This document shows positions 14,501-24,899 of a DNA stretch of 64,000 nucleotides, in pieces. Location of the stretch: positions 682,001 to 746,000 of the forward strand of contig CAJQUW010011532.1 of the NCBI GenBank assembly GCA_907163375.1, in the 5' to 3' direction. This DNA comes from Prostheceraeus crozeri (taxonomy: Eukaryota > Platyhelminthes > Polycladida > Euryleptidae). The notes beneath the pieces are model-generated. The model made no database searches. It was not told where the DNA came from and was given only the letters and a program-made list of their open reading frames with translations. Every line of letters starts with the position of its first letter. Positions within the stretch are counted from its first letter, which is position 1. The translations under genes were made by a program, and so were the position numbers.

Positions 14501-17500
14501 TCTTAAGACAATTTCATTGTAGCATTCTCAAACACTCCCATGATCGTTTAATATTTTTTTACTATGCACGTGTTGGGAAAATATGACGTTTTTATTTCAC
14601 AATTTCCCAAAGGTCAAAATTTTCACTAAATTTGAGAAGTATTTGACTTTTTGACAAGTCAAAAGAACGCATGCAAGTCAACTAGAGTTTATGACAGAAA
14701 GTTTGTAAAAAAAGTGGAAAATGAAGAAAAAGGTACTCGAAATAGGGAGGTGTGTAGCTCATGTAATTGGAAGCGGAAGCGAATAAAAATCAATCGCTTC
14801 CGCAGCCCTGGCTCTCAAAATAGAAAGGAAATTTTTAGAGGAAAGTCGGTATTCCATATATTGCCGCAGGCCTTCCAATCATTCGCGTCACAAATGGATC
14901 CTAGGGCTCTCTAATGATGACGCATGAAATTTGTATCTGGGCCCTGGTGACATAATATACCGTCTTGCGCACATTGCCATCGCTTCCTTAATGAAAACAT
15001 TGATTGCATTAGTTGAAAATCATTCGAAAAAGCTGATTATTGATCACATGATTTCATGCTGTACGGCATGTATACCATCTGTAAGCAGATTGAATACTGT
15101 TGACGTTGTGCAGTGCGGTGAGTACATAGTAAATTTTCATTTGTTTTGAAAAATATTGTGCATGCATGGTAGGCTTGTATGTCACATTTAATTTGCATCT
15201 CATTTGACGTAGCGAAAGCTATATTCTTGCACTCTAAAGCAATTTCTTGCATAATTTCTTCAGATAAATGAATGGACTAAGTAGTCACTTGATTTGACGG
15301 CCGGCTATCAAATAATTGATAAATTCATACGCTGGCTCTTTTATTTATCACCCTTTCCGTTGTATAGCGTTATTTTTTCATATTATTGCTGAAGAGTCCT
15401 GTCAATAAGCCATCACATAAGTTGATTCAGAGAATTTTGATGATCAAATGAGGGAAAGTTAGTGATTTCAGATACATTAAATTCCGGCTCGGGTGCATAC
15501 CGAAATTTTCAGAGCCAAGCCCGGCCCGGGTTCGCTTCCAGCTCTGATGATAACTTTGCCTTTGGTGCTCTATCATTTTTTGTCCACTATTCATTCACAG
15601 CATGTAAATTTTCGTTAAAAATGAATTTTGCATGGTTGAATAAAAAACAAAATTCGCATGTTTACAATACATTATCATTCTACAGATGTGTCTGCAACGC
15701 TCCGTTCTATTCTGGCGACGGTTTCAAATGCGCAGACGTGGATGAATGCGCATTAAAGACTGACAAATGTTCACCTCTGGCTACATGTACAAACATTGAT
15801 GGTGGATATACTTGCGCCTGTCGAAGCGGCTATCAGGGTGATGGCAGAACGTGTATGGATGTTCATGAGTGCAGTGATGGCAGTCACAAATGCAGCAAAA
15901 ATGCACAGTGCATCGAGAAAGTGGTGAGTTGATTTAGACGCAGAAATTAATGATGAAAAGTGGAAACGGCTAAGTAGACATTGTCGTGATGCACATGCCT
16001 GAAGAATCGATGCTTACTTAAAATCGAATCTAAATACAAATTTGAACTTCATTTACTATTTTAATTCTTTATCTCATTGACGCTGCAAACACGCCGCAAC
16101 GCCGCAGTCGCCAGCATTTTCAATTGCTATTTCCAATAGCATGATAGGATTCTTTCTGTGTTATCGGAAGACATAGACATTTTTATTACATTTCTCTTGG
16201 TTGCTTCTAAAGTTGTATAGGGTGACATCATTGACAATTTGCCACAATGCATATTTACTTTTTGTGTTTGGAACCTTTTGGCGTCCCTTGAATCGTAGAA
16301 GATTTCATTCCAGAAATGTCAGGACTTGCTAAGCGACAAGTCATTCACTGATAAGTAGACATTAAACTAAAGAAGCGAAGTTCCAATCTCATAATAGTAG
16401 AGCACACAGTGATACACTTGCTTAAATTTTGTTCTCTTCCCAGGGTTCGTACGAATGTAAATGTAACAAAGGATATAAAGGAGATGGTAAAACCTGCCGA
16501 GACGTTGATGAATGTAAGGCTGAAAAGCCACCCTGTCACAAGCACGCACTTTGTATGAACACAGAAGGATCTTTTCAATGTAAATGCAAGTCAGAATATG
16601 AAGGCGATGGAATTAATGTCTGCAATCTTATTCTCATCGACGAATGTAAGGATGGAACTCACAAATGCCACAAACATGCTACTTGCACCGATGAAAGACG
16701 TGGTTACACTTGTAAATGTAAAGGTGAGTTCATTGGTTTGAGTTATAATGATAGTAAAGATACATTTTTGAAAAATAACTAACTGGACCAATGTCGAGAA
16801 CTTCTTGCATTTTTTATGTATTTCTGTGATCAATTTCAGCCTCAGTGTTATCCTACAGTCACTAGAATCAACTCATTCATAGGAATTATTTTTTATCTGA
16901 CGATGTAACTCAATATCTAATTATTCTATTTGCATTGCATTTGCAAAAAAAGAGGCATTTAGTAATTATTACAGGACCACTAACGCAGGTAACAGGTCAA
17001 TAGTTTGCGAAAATTAATGGATACCCGTCGAAATTTTTACTTATCTGTTGATTGAGTATCTCAACTGTACCCGGATATGGCTGCAACTTCTCATAGGGAG
17101 CTGCATCAATGTTTGGAGATGTGAATTAGGCCCTATAATTATTCCTGATATTGGATGAAATGGCAGCCATTCAGTTCTGCTCATATTATTCAACTGAGGA
17201 AGCAACTCAATACATCTATTCTGTTTGCATTGTGTTTGCAAAAAGCAGTATATATTAATAGCTACAGATGTACTAGCTTGGGCAAACAAAGTAGTTAAAA
17301 CGAAAGTAGTATTTAATGATCACACGTGGAAATTTCACTTGATAATTGCGTATCTCATTTATAGGAATTTAACTTAAGAATTTTAATACAAACATCAGCT
17401 GATCTTCTCATTCTGCCGTATTGCCAAATTTCTCGAAAATGTTGAGGTTTGTTGAATTTCATCGAGTCGGGATAGTGGCATAGGGATGAAATATGGAACA

Positions 17501-20500
17501 TGTCCATCACTATTGAACATTCACCAATGACATACTGTTCAGTTCATACCTTAAAGTAAGTATATTATGTAGAATGGCAACTCAGTATTAATTTAGTCCG
17601 CAATGTGTATGCAGTTTCGATTTTATTGAATGAACTCGAGTTGAGACCCAGCACCAAATGCCAGATGAGCAAATTTTTGCAGTTTTTTTAGAGAATACCA
17701 CGCAACTGACCAATCATGATAGCAATACAGAAGGAACAATAGTATTTAACAAATCCTTCATGTCCTGACAATTTTGGAGAGGTAATGCTTGTCAAATGAG
17801 CTATTCGATAGGTTACTATTACAGTATAACTAATGCTCAGTTTTAGAAATAAGCTCAGTATTTTCTGAAGCGTGCTCATAACACAAACTACCTGTCACAG
17901 AAAAAGCAAAATGTCATAATCAAAGACAGCCATTATAATTAACTCTGAAAGATCCACAATATTATTCAGATTTAAAAAAGAAATGAAACACTAATTTAGT
18001 TCATCATGAAATCATGCCGGTGAAAATCGAATTAAAAACTTTAAATTTCAGCCAGCCAGATGCACAATGAGATCTCAACTTTTCCATGAATACTTGGATT
18101 ATAAATGCGGTTCATGAAATTTCCTTGATAATCAGCATAATTTCCGCTTTATTAAGACTTCTGTTAGTAAATGTTCATTCATTTGCATATCCAATAAGTT
18201 TTCATACTACTTATATAGAGGTATCAAATCGCTAGTATATAAACAGAGGAATGATTTGTAAACACTTTGTTTGAATTAATCAAATATTTTTCGGACCGCA
18301 GGAGCGTAATCTGCAAAAAACTGAATACTTTGATGTAAGTATCTTCACTGTATGCTGACATTTATTTGAGTCGACACTCTACCTACTAAATACTTAATGT
18401 ATGGTGCATATCCAACTGCAAATGTTTTCCGAGTCAAGGACCGCATGTACCATCAGTCAATGGGAGACACTGTCAGATGTAACAGGATGTCTCTTTGTAA
18501 TAAAATCAGCGGGTGACTGTTAAACTCTGACCGACATTTTTAATAAGAAAATTGATTCAAATAAAAGTAACTGTTTTCCTCTGGTATGGCCACTGGAGTG
18601 CCGAAACTGAGGGCTTTCAGCTGTCATTTAAGTCATTGATCTGACAATTATCCTGCAGAGTCAGTCAGAAAACTTGTCACACATTAAGCATTGATATCTC
18701 TACTTTCCAGATGGCTACACCGGTAACGGATACTCGTGTGAGAACATCAACGAATGTTCGAATGACATCAGTCCATGCCACAGAGATGCACAGTGTACCG
18801 ATCTTGAACCAGGATACAAATGTAAATGTAAAGATGGCTTCAAAGGTGACGGGAAGAAATGCACTGATATTGATGAGTGTGCAGACAAGACGCATAAATG
18901 TCATAAACATGCCAAATGTTTCAATAAAGCCGGATCTTACGAGTGCAAGTGCAAGTGAGTGAAGAAGTCTCTTCATTTGAACTATAAGACAAGAAATTTA
19001 TCATTTTGAATGACTGCAATCCTAACATTTGCACCAGCAAAATGAACCTGAGTTGCGCGGTGTACCATTTTTATGTGCAGGAATTCCTAAATTATGTTCA
19101 GAAGGCGGAAGTCCATATTGCAATATTTTATTGATGGTTCGCTAAGCTCATCACTGCCTCTTAGAGCGGACACGGCAGATCAAGTGACATCAGACTATCG
19201 GGAGTGAACACTACGCATTTGCATATCAGTCGAACAATGAAAACGGTGTCTGAATAAGGCATGTAACAATACAATAAGATCACGTACGAAGTCAATAAAG
19301 TCAATCACATGATGAGATAGCGAAGGAAATAAAATTAAATAAAGGGAAAGAAAAGGAAAAGTTAAATCAAAGTACAATCATACAAATACTCTTTTTGAAC
19401 ACACAATACTGGTTTGGTAAAACGAATCTGTACAGCCTCTGCAACACGTAGCTCAAATGGTGAGCGGCACTGTCTCACTACTTTAAAAAAGTCTTTGTTG
19501 GGAGGTATGGAGCAGGTTGAGGCATGGCGTGTCACGGCAGAGGTTGGGAGGGCCCTTGACCGTGGTCGGCTCTGTTGTTGTAGGCACCACTTCGGTAAAT
19601 GCTCATCTATCCTTGTGCCCAAAGAACGTTCCGTGCGTCCCAAGTAGCCTGCTCCGCAGGCGCAGTTGTAGGCATAGACCACACAAGAACGGTGAAACGT
19701 CGGAACTTTGTCTTTGGGGGCGTTGGGTGCTAGTGATTGAGTCCGGTACCACACTCTCAACTGCACGTGAGTAAAAGCGCGCTCTACCATCTTCACAATG
19801 CTGCTTGCTATCTGAGCTGAGGAGTTCCCGGTGTACTGAACCGCAAAGAATACCTCTTTCTTGGGCACAGTGGGTATCTGAGGACGCACTACAGGAGTTG
19901 AATGTCTCTCGATGAACCAGAACGGGTAGCCGTTGTTGGTTAAAACACGTCTGAGCAGCGTAAACTCCCTTTCAAGATGAGCCGGAGAGCAGAGGCGATG
20001 CGCACGATGGAACAGAGACTTCACTAGATTCACCTTGTAAACTCTAGGGCAAAAGGAGTCGTAGTTGATGTATACCCCAGAGAAGGTTGGCTTCCGGTAT
20101 ACCGAGGTCTGTATCCGGCCGTCAACAACATGAAGTGAAACATCTAGGAAGTGATCTCCACTGTCTTCGGTGAACTTGAGATTTCCATGTAACGACGATA
20201 AAGAGAGTTGAGCAGGAATTCCGTAATTCCAAGGATGCGTTTACTCGTGCAACTTTATTGCTGACACTTTTCGATCGATGATGAGTTAGTAGAGAATGGA
20301 CAATGGAGGCAAAGGCATTCCTTCAATAATCGTACTTCGTGCGTCACCAGACAATAGCAACTGAGTGAATGGTGCTGATCTCATCAGCTTATTGTCTTTT
20401 GAGTGTCAGTAAAAAGTGGCAGCTAAAAGGACACAAGTATAACTATCACTTTCTATTGTCACTCAGAAGATAATGAGCTGACCATTCATTAAATTGCTAT

Positions 20501-23500
20501 TGTCTGGTGACGCATGAAGCACGATTGTTGAAAGCATGCCTTTGCTTCCACTGTTTGTCCATTCTTTTCTGACTCATCATAGATCGAAAGTGTCGGCAAT
20601 AAAGTTGCGCGTGTAAACATGCCCTAAGAGAAGGCACATCTGCTAATTGTCTATTTTTTCTTATTCTTCTCTACAGCTACATGCCGTGCAATGCCTTTGA
20701 TAGTGAGATATCGGTATGATTCAGGCAGGGGTGTGGAGCCGAGCCGGAGCCGGAGCCTTAAGGAGCCGATGGTTTTGGCCGGAGCCGGAGCCGATTTATC
20801 ACAAAGGCTCCGGCTCCGGCTCCGATAGTTTGAGCTTTTATATAAATCTAGAATTTTGAAAGTTATTAATTGGCATCATAAAAAAATTAAATCATTTGAA
20901 ATCTAAAGATATGTCTTTTAAGTATACCAATGATCTGTCCTCCACGATATCTTTCTTTGCAGTTGCCGCCTTCTTTTGTATCATATGTATTATATTTACA
21001 CACTTGTGTAATATTTTTTCATTACATATGCTTCGTAAGACTAATTTCCATAGCTTTTAGTGACAACGTATTCTCCAAAATCCATTAATTTGAAGACTTG
21101 TTATATGCATGCTAACTAGATGATTGTAGATTCATCGAGACAAGTCGCCAGTCATTTATGTACACATTTCCAGTTCAGTCAGCAAAGATAATATAGCTAC
21201 ATTTCTTGCGCAATGTCTTAAATCTAATACGGTTACTATGTAGGTTACCATCTATCGGTATGGCTACTGGCAGAAGCTACTGGCATCTGTGACAATGCCA
21301 ATTTCCTTAGATTGTAGTGTAGGCTCTTGTGCAGTCCCCCCACCTACATTTTTCAAAACAATCGATTATTCAATTTGACCAATTTTGATTGGAGGGATAA
21401 CTCTTCACACTCACACGAATGACCTGACTACAAGTCCTCGCATGGCTATAGCAATAAGCGACCCAGCCACTTCTATTAGCGCCTTATTATTCTAAAGGTA
21501 TCTCATTCACAATGAATTTCCTTTGACTTCAAAATTCAAAGGGTATATTTCAATGCGAAAAAACCCGAAGTCAAATTACAATGTTGACTTGCTGACGAAG
21601 TTTGCGACTATGACATCGCAATTACCCACGTAGATTTTTACAACAGCACGGAACGCTTCACTCAAACCGGTGATGCTGAAACGGACATCCAATGGTGATG
21701 CATCTTTTGACCAGAGAAAAATGGGGGGGGGGAGGATTGCACAAGAGCCGTATTGTGTAATAATATTTCCCCAAATGTCACAGACCAGTGGATTTCAAGA
21801 ATTCTCATTATTATTTTTTCCGTCTGTCAACACTTTATCCTGATATCATGTTGACTTACATGTAATCAATGAAAAAGACTTAGACGCTCTCAATAAAGGC
21901 GCCTTTTGACCTCCCTTTTCTATTGTCTATGATATTAAACCGCACGCGCATTCGAAAGCTAGCAAAGTAGATGGGATTTCTGCTCGGTGCTCGCAGTCAA
22001 ATTTTTATTATGTATTGCACCCTGCAACATGCTGTGTGATACTCCGAGTTCAGTTTCATCAGCCTAATCATCATCAGAGGAATAGTGGTAATATGTTATA
22101 CATAAATTGAATATAATAATATACATGAATCATTGATGAATTATTTAGTGCAACTTTACGTCATAATGAAAAATATGAAATTAACATAATGTAAGTTAGG
22201 CCTTAACTTATTAAGCATGCTGCATAGAATTACAAAACTCGTCCTAAATTAGATATTTTTAATTTTTTTAAGTATAATTTTCAATTGTACATTTCTAGCC
22301 TACACTGCAATGAGACTATCTAAATTACAATTTCTACAGATGATGAGTCGTGGGCACCGATGATGAGTCACCGATCATATTATTCATAGACCAACAGACT
22401 ATTTGATAAAGGCAATAACAACCTGAGCTAGCCTATATACACTTTAATATTCAATAAAGCAATTGATATCTTTATTGATACGGTATATTTGGCTATATAG
22501 CCTATACCCTTTCCATGTTCGAGTAGATACAGGCCCTATAAGCTATTTAGAGGCATACGCTATCCAGTTTCATGTTCAAGCTTTGTTAAAAAGCTTATAC
22601 TACTATTCGGCCCATGTGACGGCTAATTAGGTATCATCATCACTCATGTGGTCTTATTTAATGTAGCCTCGTAGCAGACTGGTTGCAGGCTAGGCCAATT
22701 TATATTTAGCCAGTGCGGGAGATCTTTATCTAATTTAACCAATCCAGGCTATAACTTTATTTTATCTTTCAGAGATAGTCAATTCATGCAAAAATATATG
22801 ACAAGTATGTTATTTATCATTATATTAGGCTATTATCATTTTTATTATTAACTTAAGTCGTTGCTTGTTAATGAAAACTAATTTGATGATTGTAGCAAGC
22901 CTCTAAAGGCCACACCGTTATCCAAAAAACCCGCTCAACGGATCCAGAATAACCAGCATAGATAGAACCTGAATTTGAAGTCGGAGCCGGAGCCGATGAG
23001 ATAACGCATCGGCTCCACAGCCCTGGATTCAGGTGGCCAAATGTTAAGAAGCTTTTTCAATATACGAAATTCTAAGATATGCCCCGCAGTTAAATTCATA
23101 CTCGACATTGGGCTTTAGAACCATCGTAGTGCGGTATTTCATCGAATTATCTGGATCGTATGCTTGTGCAAGTGATGGGTTTTAGGTTTCTCTTTAAAAG
23201 TTTTTGTTATGCAAGTTGATAATCTGGATGTACAAGAAGAAATTATGAACTGTGCATATTAAAAAAAGCTCCAGTGCTCAAACTCAAGATCATCCCCAAT
23301 AACGAATATTTGTCTTCCTCTTTAATTTAATTTCCGATTTCAAATAAGGCTAATGAAGACGTTCAAGTGCATACCCAATCTGGTTTGTGTTCAATTTTGT
23401 AGTTGATAAGAATCAGGATCTTTCTGAGAATTTTGCGTCTATGCTATAGGACAATGCTTTAGTACAAATAGACACATAATGATGATAAACCATTAGAAAA

Positions 23501-24794
23501 TTCCTGATTTATCAACTAAGATTGTCTTCTCTACGCGTCCTTATTGATCTTTATTCTTTGATTCCAGGGTTGGATTTTCAGGTTGTGGCTTCGCATGTCA
23601 GGACATCAATGAATGCACTAAACAAACGTACAAATGCTGCAGTGGTTCAGTTTGTTTGAATACAATTGGTTCCTACAAATGTGAATGCATTCCAGGATAT
23701 TACGACAGCAATGGAACTTGTAAGAAGGGTAAGTTTCTCCAGCAATTAGTAAATCAATTCCAGGCTTGTCAGATGCAGTTATGAGATACACGGATGAGAA
23801 AACTGATATTCCCAGGAGTCAGCTACGATCTGTATATATTTGCATCCAAGCAAAAAGAAAGTTACAGTTACACTGGGTCATTGACATGGCTGGTATAGAG
23901 GTACAAGTACATAGGAAATGAAAACAGAATCTTTAAGGACGAGAGTGATTACACACACTGAGTAGCGTTATGGAAGAAAGGAGAGTCATAACGTTCAGTG
24001 CGTCACAGAAGCACACATAATTGTAAGGCAGAAGTGGGACCAAGTGGAAGTAAGGTAGTTATGGTAGAAGTGAGACCAAGATCATTGATGATATTGCTCG
24101 GTTTCAAAAGTTTACACAATGCCTTTAATGTGCGATCTCGTCTACGCAGTTATGGGTCAACGAGGATGCTATATTCCCAATCGTACGTGCAAATTATTTG
24201 ATGGCATCAGCGGTAGATAGCGTTTGACTTTACAATGTTTTTACTCGTCATACAGACGAATATATGAGTCAAACTGTAAAACGCTCCTGATGTATGCGCA
24301 GTATGCGTCGACAAGATCACGTATTGATATATTGGAATATTTCTTCAAAGATTTTGAAATTCTATACATCATTTTACTCCTACATATCCTATTGCATGTC
24401 ATATCGATGTGGCTATTCCATTTGAGATTTTGTTGGAATATGATGCTAAGAATTCTCAACTCATGTTCTGCTTCGACTTTACCAAGAAGAACCTCCGCTC
24501 CTTTTGAGAGAGAATTTCCGCTCTTTTCGAGTAGAAAATCTTATGTCTTATGACTTCTGATTGGTTCAGCTTGCCTCGCTCTAACTTGCCCTAACCTAGT
24601 TGAATTGAACACATTGACAATAGTTATCTTTTTCATTCATCGTAGGTCCATGAAGTCTGATGAAGATGTTTTATCTTTCAGATGAAAGTTTGTTTACGAA
24701 GACTTACTCAAGCAATTTAGCGTCATCTTTGGTCAATGATTTGAATACAATCAAAGAACAAGGGGAATCTTACTCTGCCATCAATCTAATCTAA
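2259..24794 (+). CDS. Gene A: EGF-CA repeat extracellular protein, 3' part (10 exons)
   Basis: Coding exons: 2259-2520, 6157-6411, 8105-8303, 10681-10900, 13850-14121, 15686-15923, 16444-16723, 18711-18954, 23568-23728, 24682-24794. All have AG/GT borders and compatible phases, and join into one frame of about 748 residues ending in TAA. The product is a chain of EGF modules, most with the calcium-binding D-x-D/N-E-C start, a hydroxylation-type C-x-N/D-T-x-G-S-Y/F segment and closing C-x-C...GY. It ends in a 37-residue non-EGF tail. Exon for exon it matches the 3' half of gene B on the other strand. The 5' part, with signal peptide and any lectin or VWD modules, lies outside the window. Probably a secreted matrix, mucus or adhesive protein; that role is inferred from architecture only. 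The exon boundaries are read by eye but supported by the match to B. Confidence 0.85.
5656..5911 (-). mobile_element. tRNA-derived SINE with 28-bp target-site duplication
   Basis: Read on the minus strand, the body (5684-5883) starts with a tRNA-like head. It has a polymerase III A-box-like TGGCACAGTGG (complement of 5862-5872) and a B-box-like GAGGTCGAGCC (complement of 5818-5828), followed by an unrelated body. Identical 28-base direct repeats flank it at 5656-5683 and 5884-5911, the signature of LINE-assisted insertion. Since the duplications are still identical the insertion is fairly young. A more diverged copy lies at 40389-40487. Confidence 0.8.
6157..6411 (+). CDS. Gene A exon: two EGF-CA modules
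   Basis: 255 nt, phase 1 at both ends, after TTTCAG and before GTAATC. The modules start DIDEC and NVNEC. Length and phases equal gene B exon 17 (33990-34244). Confidence 0.85.
8105..8303 (+). CDS. Gene A exon: EGF-CA plus start of a non-calcium EGF
   Basis: 199 nt, phase 1 in, phase 2 out (CAA/GTGAGTA). It holds a DIDEC-type... here NIDEC, module and the first half of a second that starts HSPHATC and lacks the calcium-binding start. The same odd HSPHAxC module occurs in gene B exon 18 at the same length. Confidence 0.85.
8630..8700. repeat. Repeat fragment related to the palindromic element at 20232-20626
   Basis: It shares the terminal stretch GTGCGTTTACACGTG and an inner stretch around CTGACACTCAGAAGATAAT with the palindromic element at 20232-20626. 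It is probably one end of another copy; its other limits were not resolved. Confidence 0.4.
9473..10180. repeat. Palindromic (foldback) element in gene A intron
   Basis: The arms at about 9473-9725 and 9900-10180 are inverted copies with mismatches. Both start TAGTCTGGC and share TCTGCCGAGTTC, CACATGNNA and a segment around TTTTCTCTGATTAAG. A third partial copy lies at 13094-13165. Short open frames in the arms look like chance. No target duplication was recognised. Confidence 0.6.
10681..10900 (+). CDS. Gene A exon: EGF modules
   Basis: 220 nt, phase 2 in, phase 0 out (TGTCAT/GTAAGTG). It finishes the HSPHATC module and encodes modules starting DINEC and DIDEC. Length and phases equal gene B exon 19 (33191-33410), including the shared MNxKWxKC stretch. 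Confidence 0.85.
11048..11944 (+). mobile_element. Degraded Tc1/mariner-type transposon
   Basis: The ends are inverted repeats starting CCGGGTGTCCA (11048 on +; complement at 11934-11944), with similarity continuing about 50 bases. Inside, in scattered frames, are recognisable pieces of an IS630/mariner transposase: a RSWSQVN segment near 11310, a [11 protein letters not shown] segment near 11370, and the hallmark [10 protein letters not shown] near 11610, which corresponds to the family's W-x-A-R-S-P-D-L-T. Many frame changes and stops make it a dead copy of about 0.9 kb. Confidence 0.65.
12050..13307. repeat. Long-arm inverted repeat in gene A intron
   Basis: Arms at about 12050-12180 and 13171-13307 are clear inverted copies. 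Shared segments include CTTCCTAAATTC, GCACGAGCTTCTTGT, TTGTAGATTGTCA, CAACATCAGTAA and CCAGTCGTC. About 1 kb lies between, including a minus-strand open frame at 12275-12625 that I do not recognise. Probably a non-autonomous DNA transposon; superfamily unknown. Confidence 0.5.
13094..13165. repeat. Partial copy of the 9473-10180 repeat family
   Basis: It shares TCTGCCGAGTTC, TCTTCTTGTCAG and ACACATGTTAATCC, in order, with the arms of the palindromic element at 9473-10180. It stops abruptly beside the right arm of the 12050-13307 inverted repeat. Confidence 0.5.
13850..14121 (+). CDS. Gene A exon: EGF modules
   Basis: 272 nt, phase 0 in after TTTTTCAG, phase 2 out. It finishes one EGF and encodes modules starting DKDEC and NIDEC, with a four-residue insertion around GRRHSC before the second. 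Gene B exon 20 has the same length and the same insertion (GEKHTC). Confidence 0.85.
14162..14818. mobile_element. Non-autonomous hAT element with 8-bp TSD
   Basis: The element is 14170-14810. Its right end reads (complement) CAGGGCTGCGGAAGCG; its left end CCGAGGTGTGGAAGTGG is a diverged match. Flanking 8-bp repeats are GCTCTCAG (14162-14169) and GCTCTCAA (14811-14818), one mismatch. An 8-bp duplication plus CAGGG-type ends fits hAT. No transposase coding is visible in 641 bp. The ends resemble those of the larger hAT at 20726-23025. Confidence 0.7.
15686..15923 (+). CDS. Gene A exon: EGF modules
   Basis: 238 nt, phase 2 in after TTCTACAG, phase 0 out at GTG/GTGAGTT. It completes one EGF and encodes modules starting DVDEC and DVHEC. 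It matches gene B exon 21 in length and in the CVCNAPxYxGxGxxC opening. Confidence 0.85.
16444..16723 (+). CDS. Gene A exon: EGF modules with LILIDEC variant
   Basis: 280 nt, phase 0 in after TCTTCCCAG, phase 1 out. Modules start DVDEC and, unusually, LILIDEC. The same LILIDEC variant is found in gene B exon 22, which is one codon shorter. Confidence 0.85.
16907..17275. repeat. Diverged direct repeat, about 297-bp spacing
   Basis: Segments beginning AACTCAATA at 16907 and 17204 share an ATTCT-TTTGCATTG-TTTGCAAAAA core and a following A/T-rich stretch. A weaker third match begins near 17577. They may be diverged tandem units of an unclassified intronic repeat. Confidence 0.35.
18711..18954 (+). 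CDS. Gene A exon: EGF-CA modules
   Basis: 244 nt, phase 1 in after ACTTTCCAG, phase 2 out. Modules start NINEC and DIDEC. Gene B exon 23 is one codon shorter in the loop before the third cysteine and is otherwise collinear. Confidence 0.85.
19362..20226 (-). mobile_element. Penelope-like element fragment (RT end plus GIY-YIG domain)
   Basis: On the minus strand the frame reads the end of a reverse transcriptase ([20 protein letters not shown] then a KPTFSGVY and NYDSFCP stretch, typical of Penelope-like elements). A linker follows, then a GIY-YIG-type endonuclease: a VYAYNC...[10 protein letters not shown]...R..EH core and a closing KPVLC. It is truncated at its 5' side and is a fossil with no sign of activity. 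It lies in gene A intron 8, beside a palindromic element and a hAT. Confidence 0.75.
20232..20626. repeat. Near-palindromic element, about 395 bp
   Basis: The left arm (from 20232) and right arm (to 20626) are inverted copies over roughly 150 bases. They share GCAACTTTATTG, GACACTTTCGATC (with small changes), AAAGGCAT and CACCAGACAATAGCA, around an unpaired centre. It adjoins the 5'-truncated end of the Penelope-like fragment. A relative of its centre is at 8630-8700. No target duplication was found. Confidence 0.65.
20718..23033. mobile_element. Non-autonomous hAT element, 2.3 kb, with exact 8-bp TSD
   Basis: The element is 20726-23025, with ends CAGGGGTGTGGAGCC and (right) GGCTCCACAGCCCTG. 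An identical 8-bp duplication GATTCAGG flanks it at 20718-20725 and 23026-23033. The subterminal zones are built from repeats of the hexamer GGAGCC (left 20735-20830 in both orientations; right 22981-22997). The 2.3-kb interior shows no transposase frame, so it must have moved with enzyme supplied in trans. The exact duplication argues for a fairly recent insertion. Confidence 0.85.
23568..23728 (+). CDS. Gene A exon: last EGF-CA module
   Basis: 161 nt, phase 2 in, phase 1 out (AAGG/GTAAGT). It encodes the last EGF, starting DINEC and containing an extra CC pair (YKCCSG). Gene B exon 24 has the same length and the same NTIGSYKC segment. Confidence 0.85.
24230..24475 (-). mobile_element. LINE reverse transcriptase fragment
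   Basis: On the minus strand a frame reads [20 protein letters not shown], followed by a helical stretch with [10 protein letters not shown]. This is the standard L-G-V-x-x-D-x-x-L-x-W-x-x-H-I block after the RT palm in non-LTR retrotransposons. It is short, truncated on both sides and lies in gene A intron 9. Confidence 0.55.
24682..24794 (+). CDS. Gene A last exon: unique C-terminal tail and stop
   Basis: 113 nt, phase 1 in after TATCTTTCAG, ending TAA at 24792-24794. The tail reads ESLFTKTY...[15 protein letters not shown], with no cysteines. Gene B's last exon is also 113 nt, with a clearly related tail (ESRWSKTY...[15 protein letters not shown]), which establishes this as the true 3' end. 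Confidence 0.85.
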
Positions 24795-24879
24795 TTTCAG
24801 CTTTCCGTGTCGTGATTGATTTGACTATTCAAAACTTATTTATAAAACTTGATACATACATAATCGCATCAATCTTGGG

Positions 24880-24885
24880 AATAAA
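24880..24885 (+). terminator. Candidate poly(A) signal of gene A
   Basis: AATAAA 86 nt after the gene A stop codon, the first such hexamer downstream. Confidence 0.55.
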
Positions 24886-24899
24886 AAATTGTATTATAT

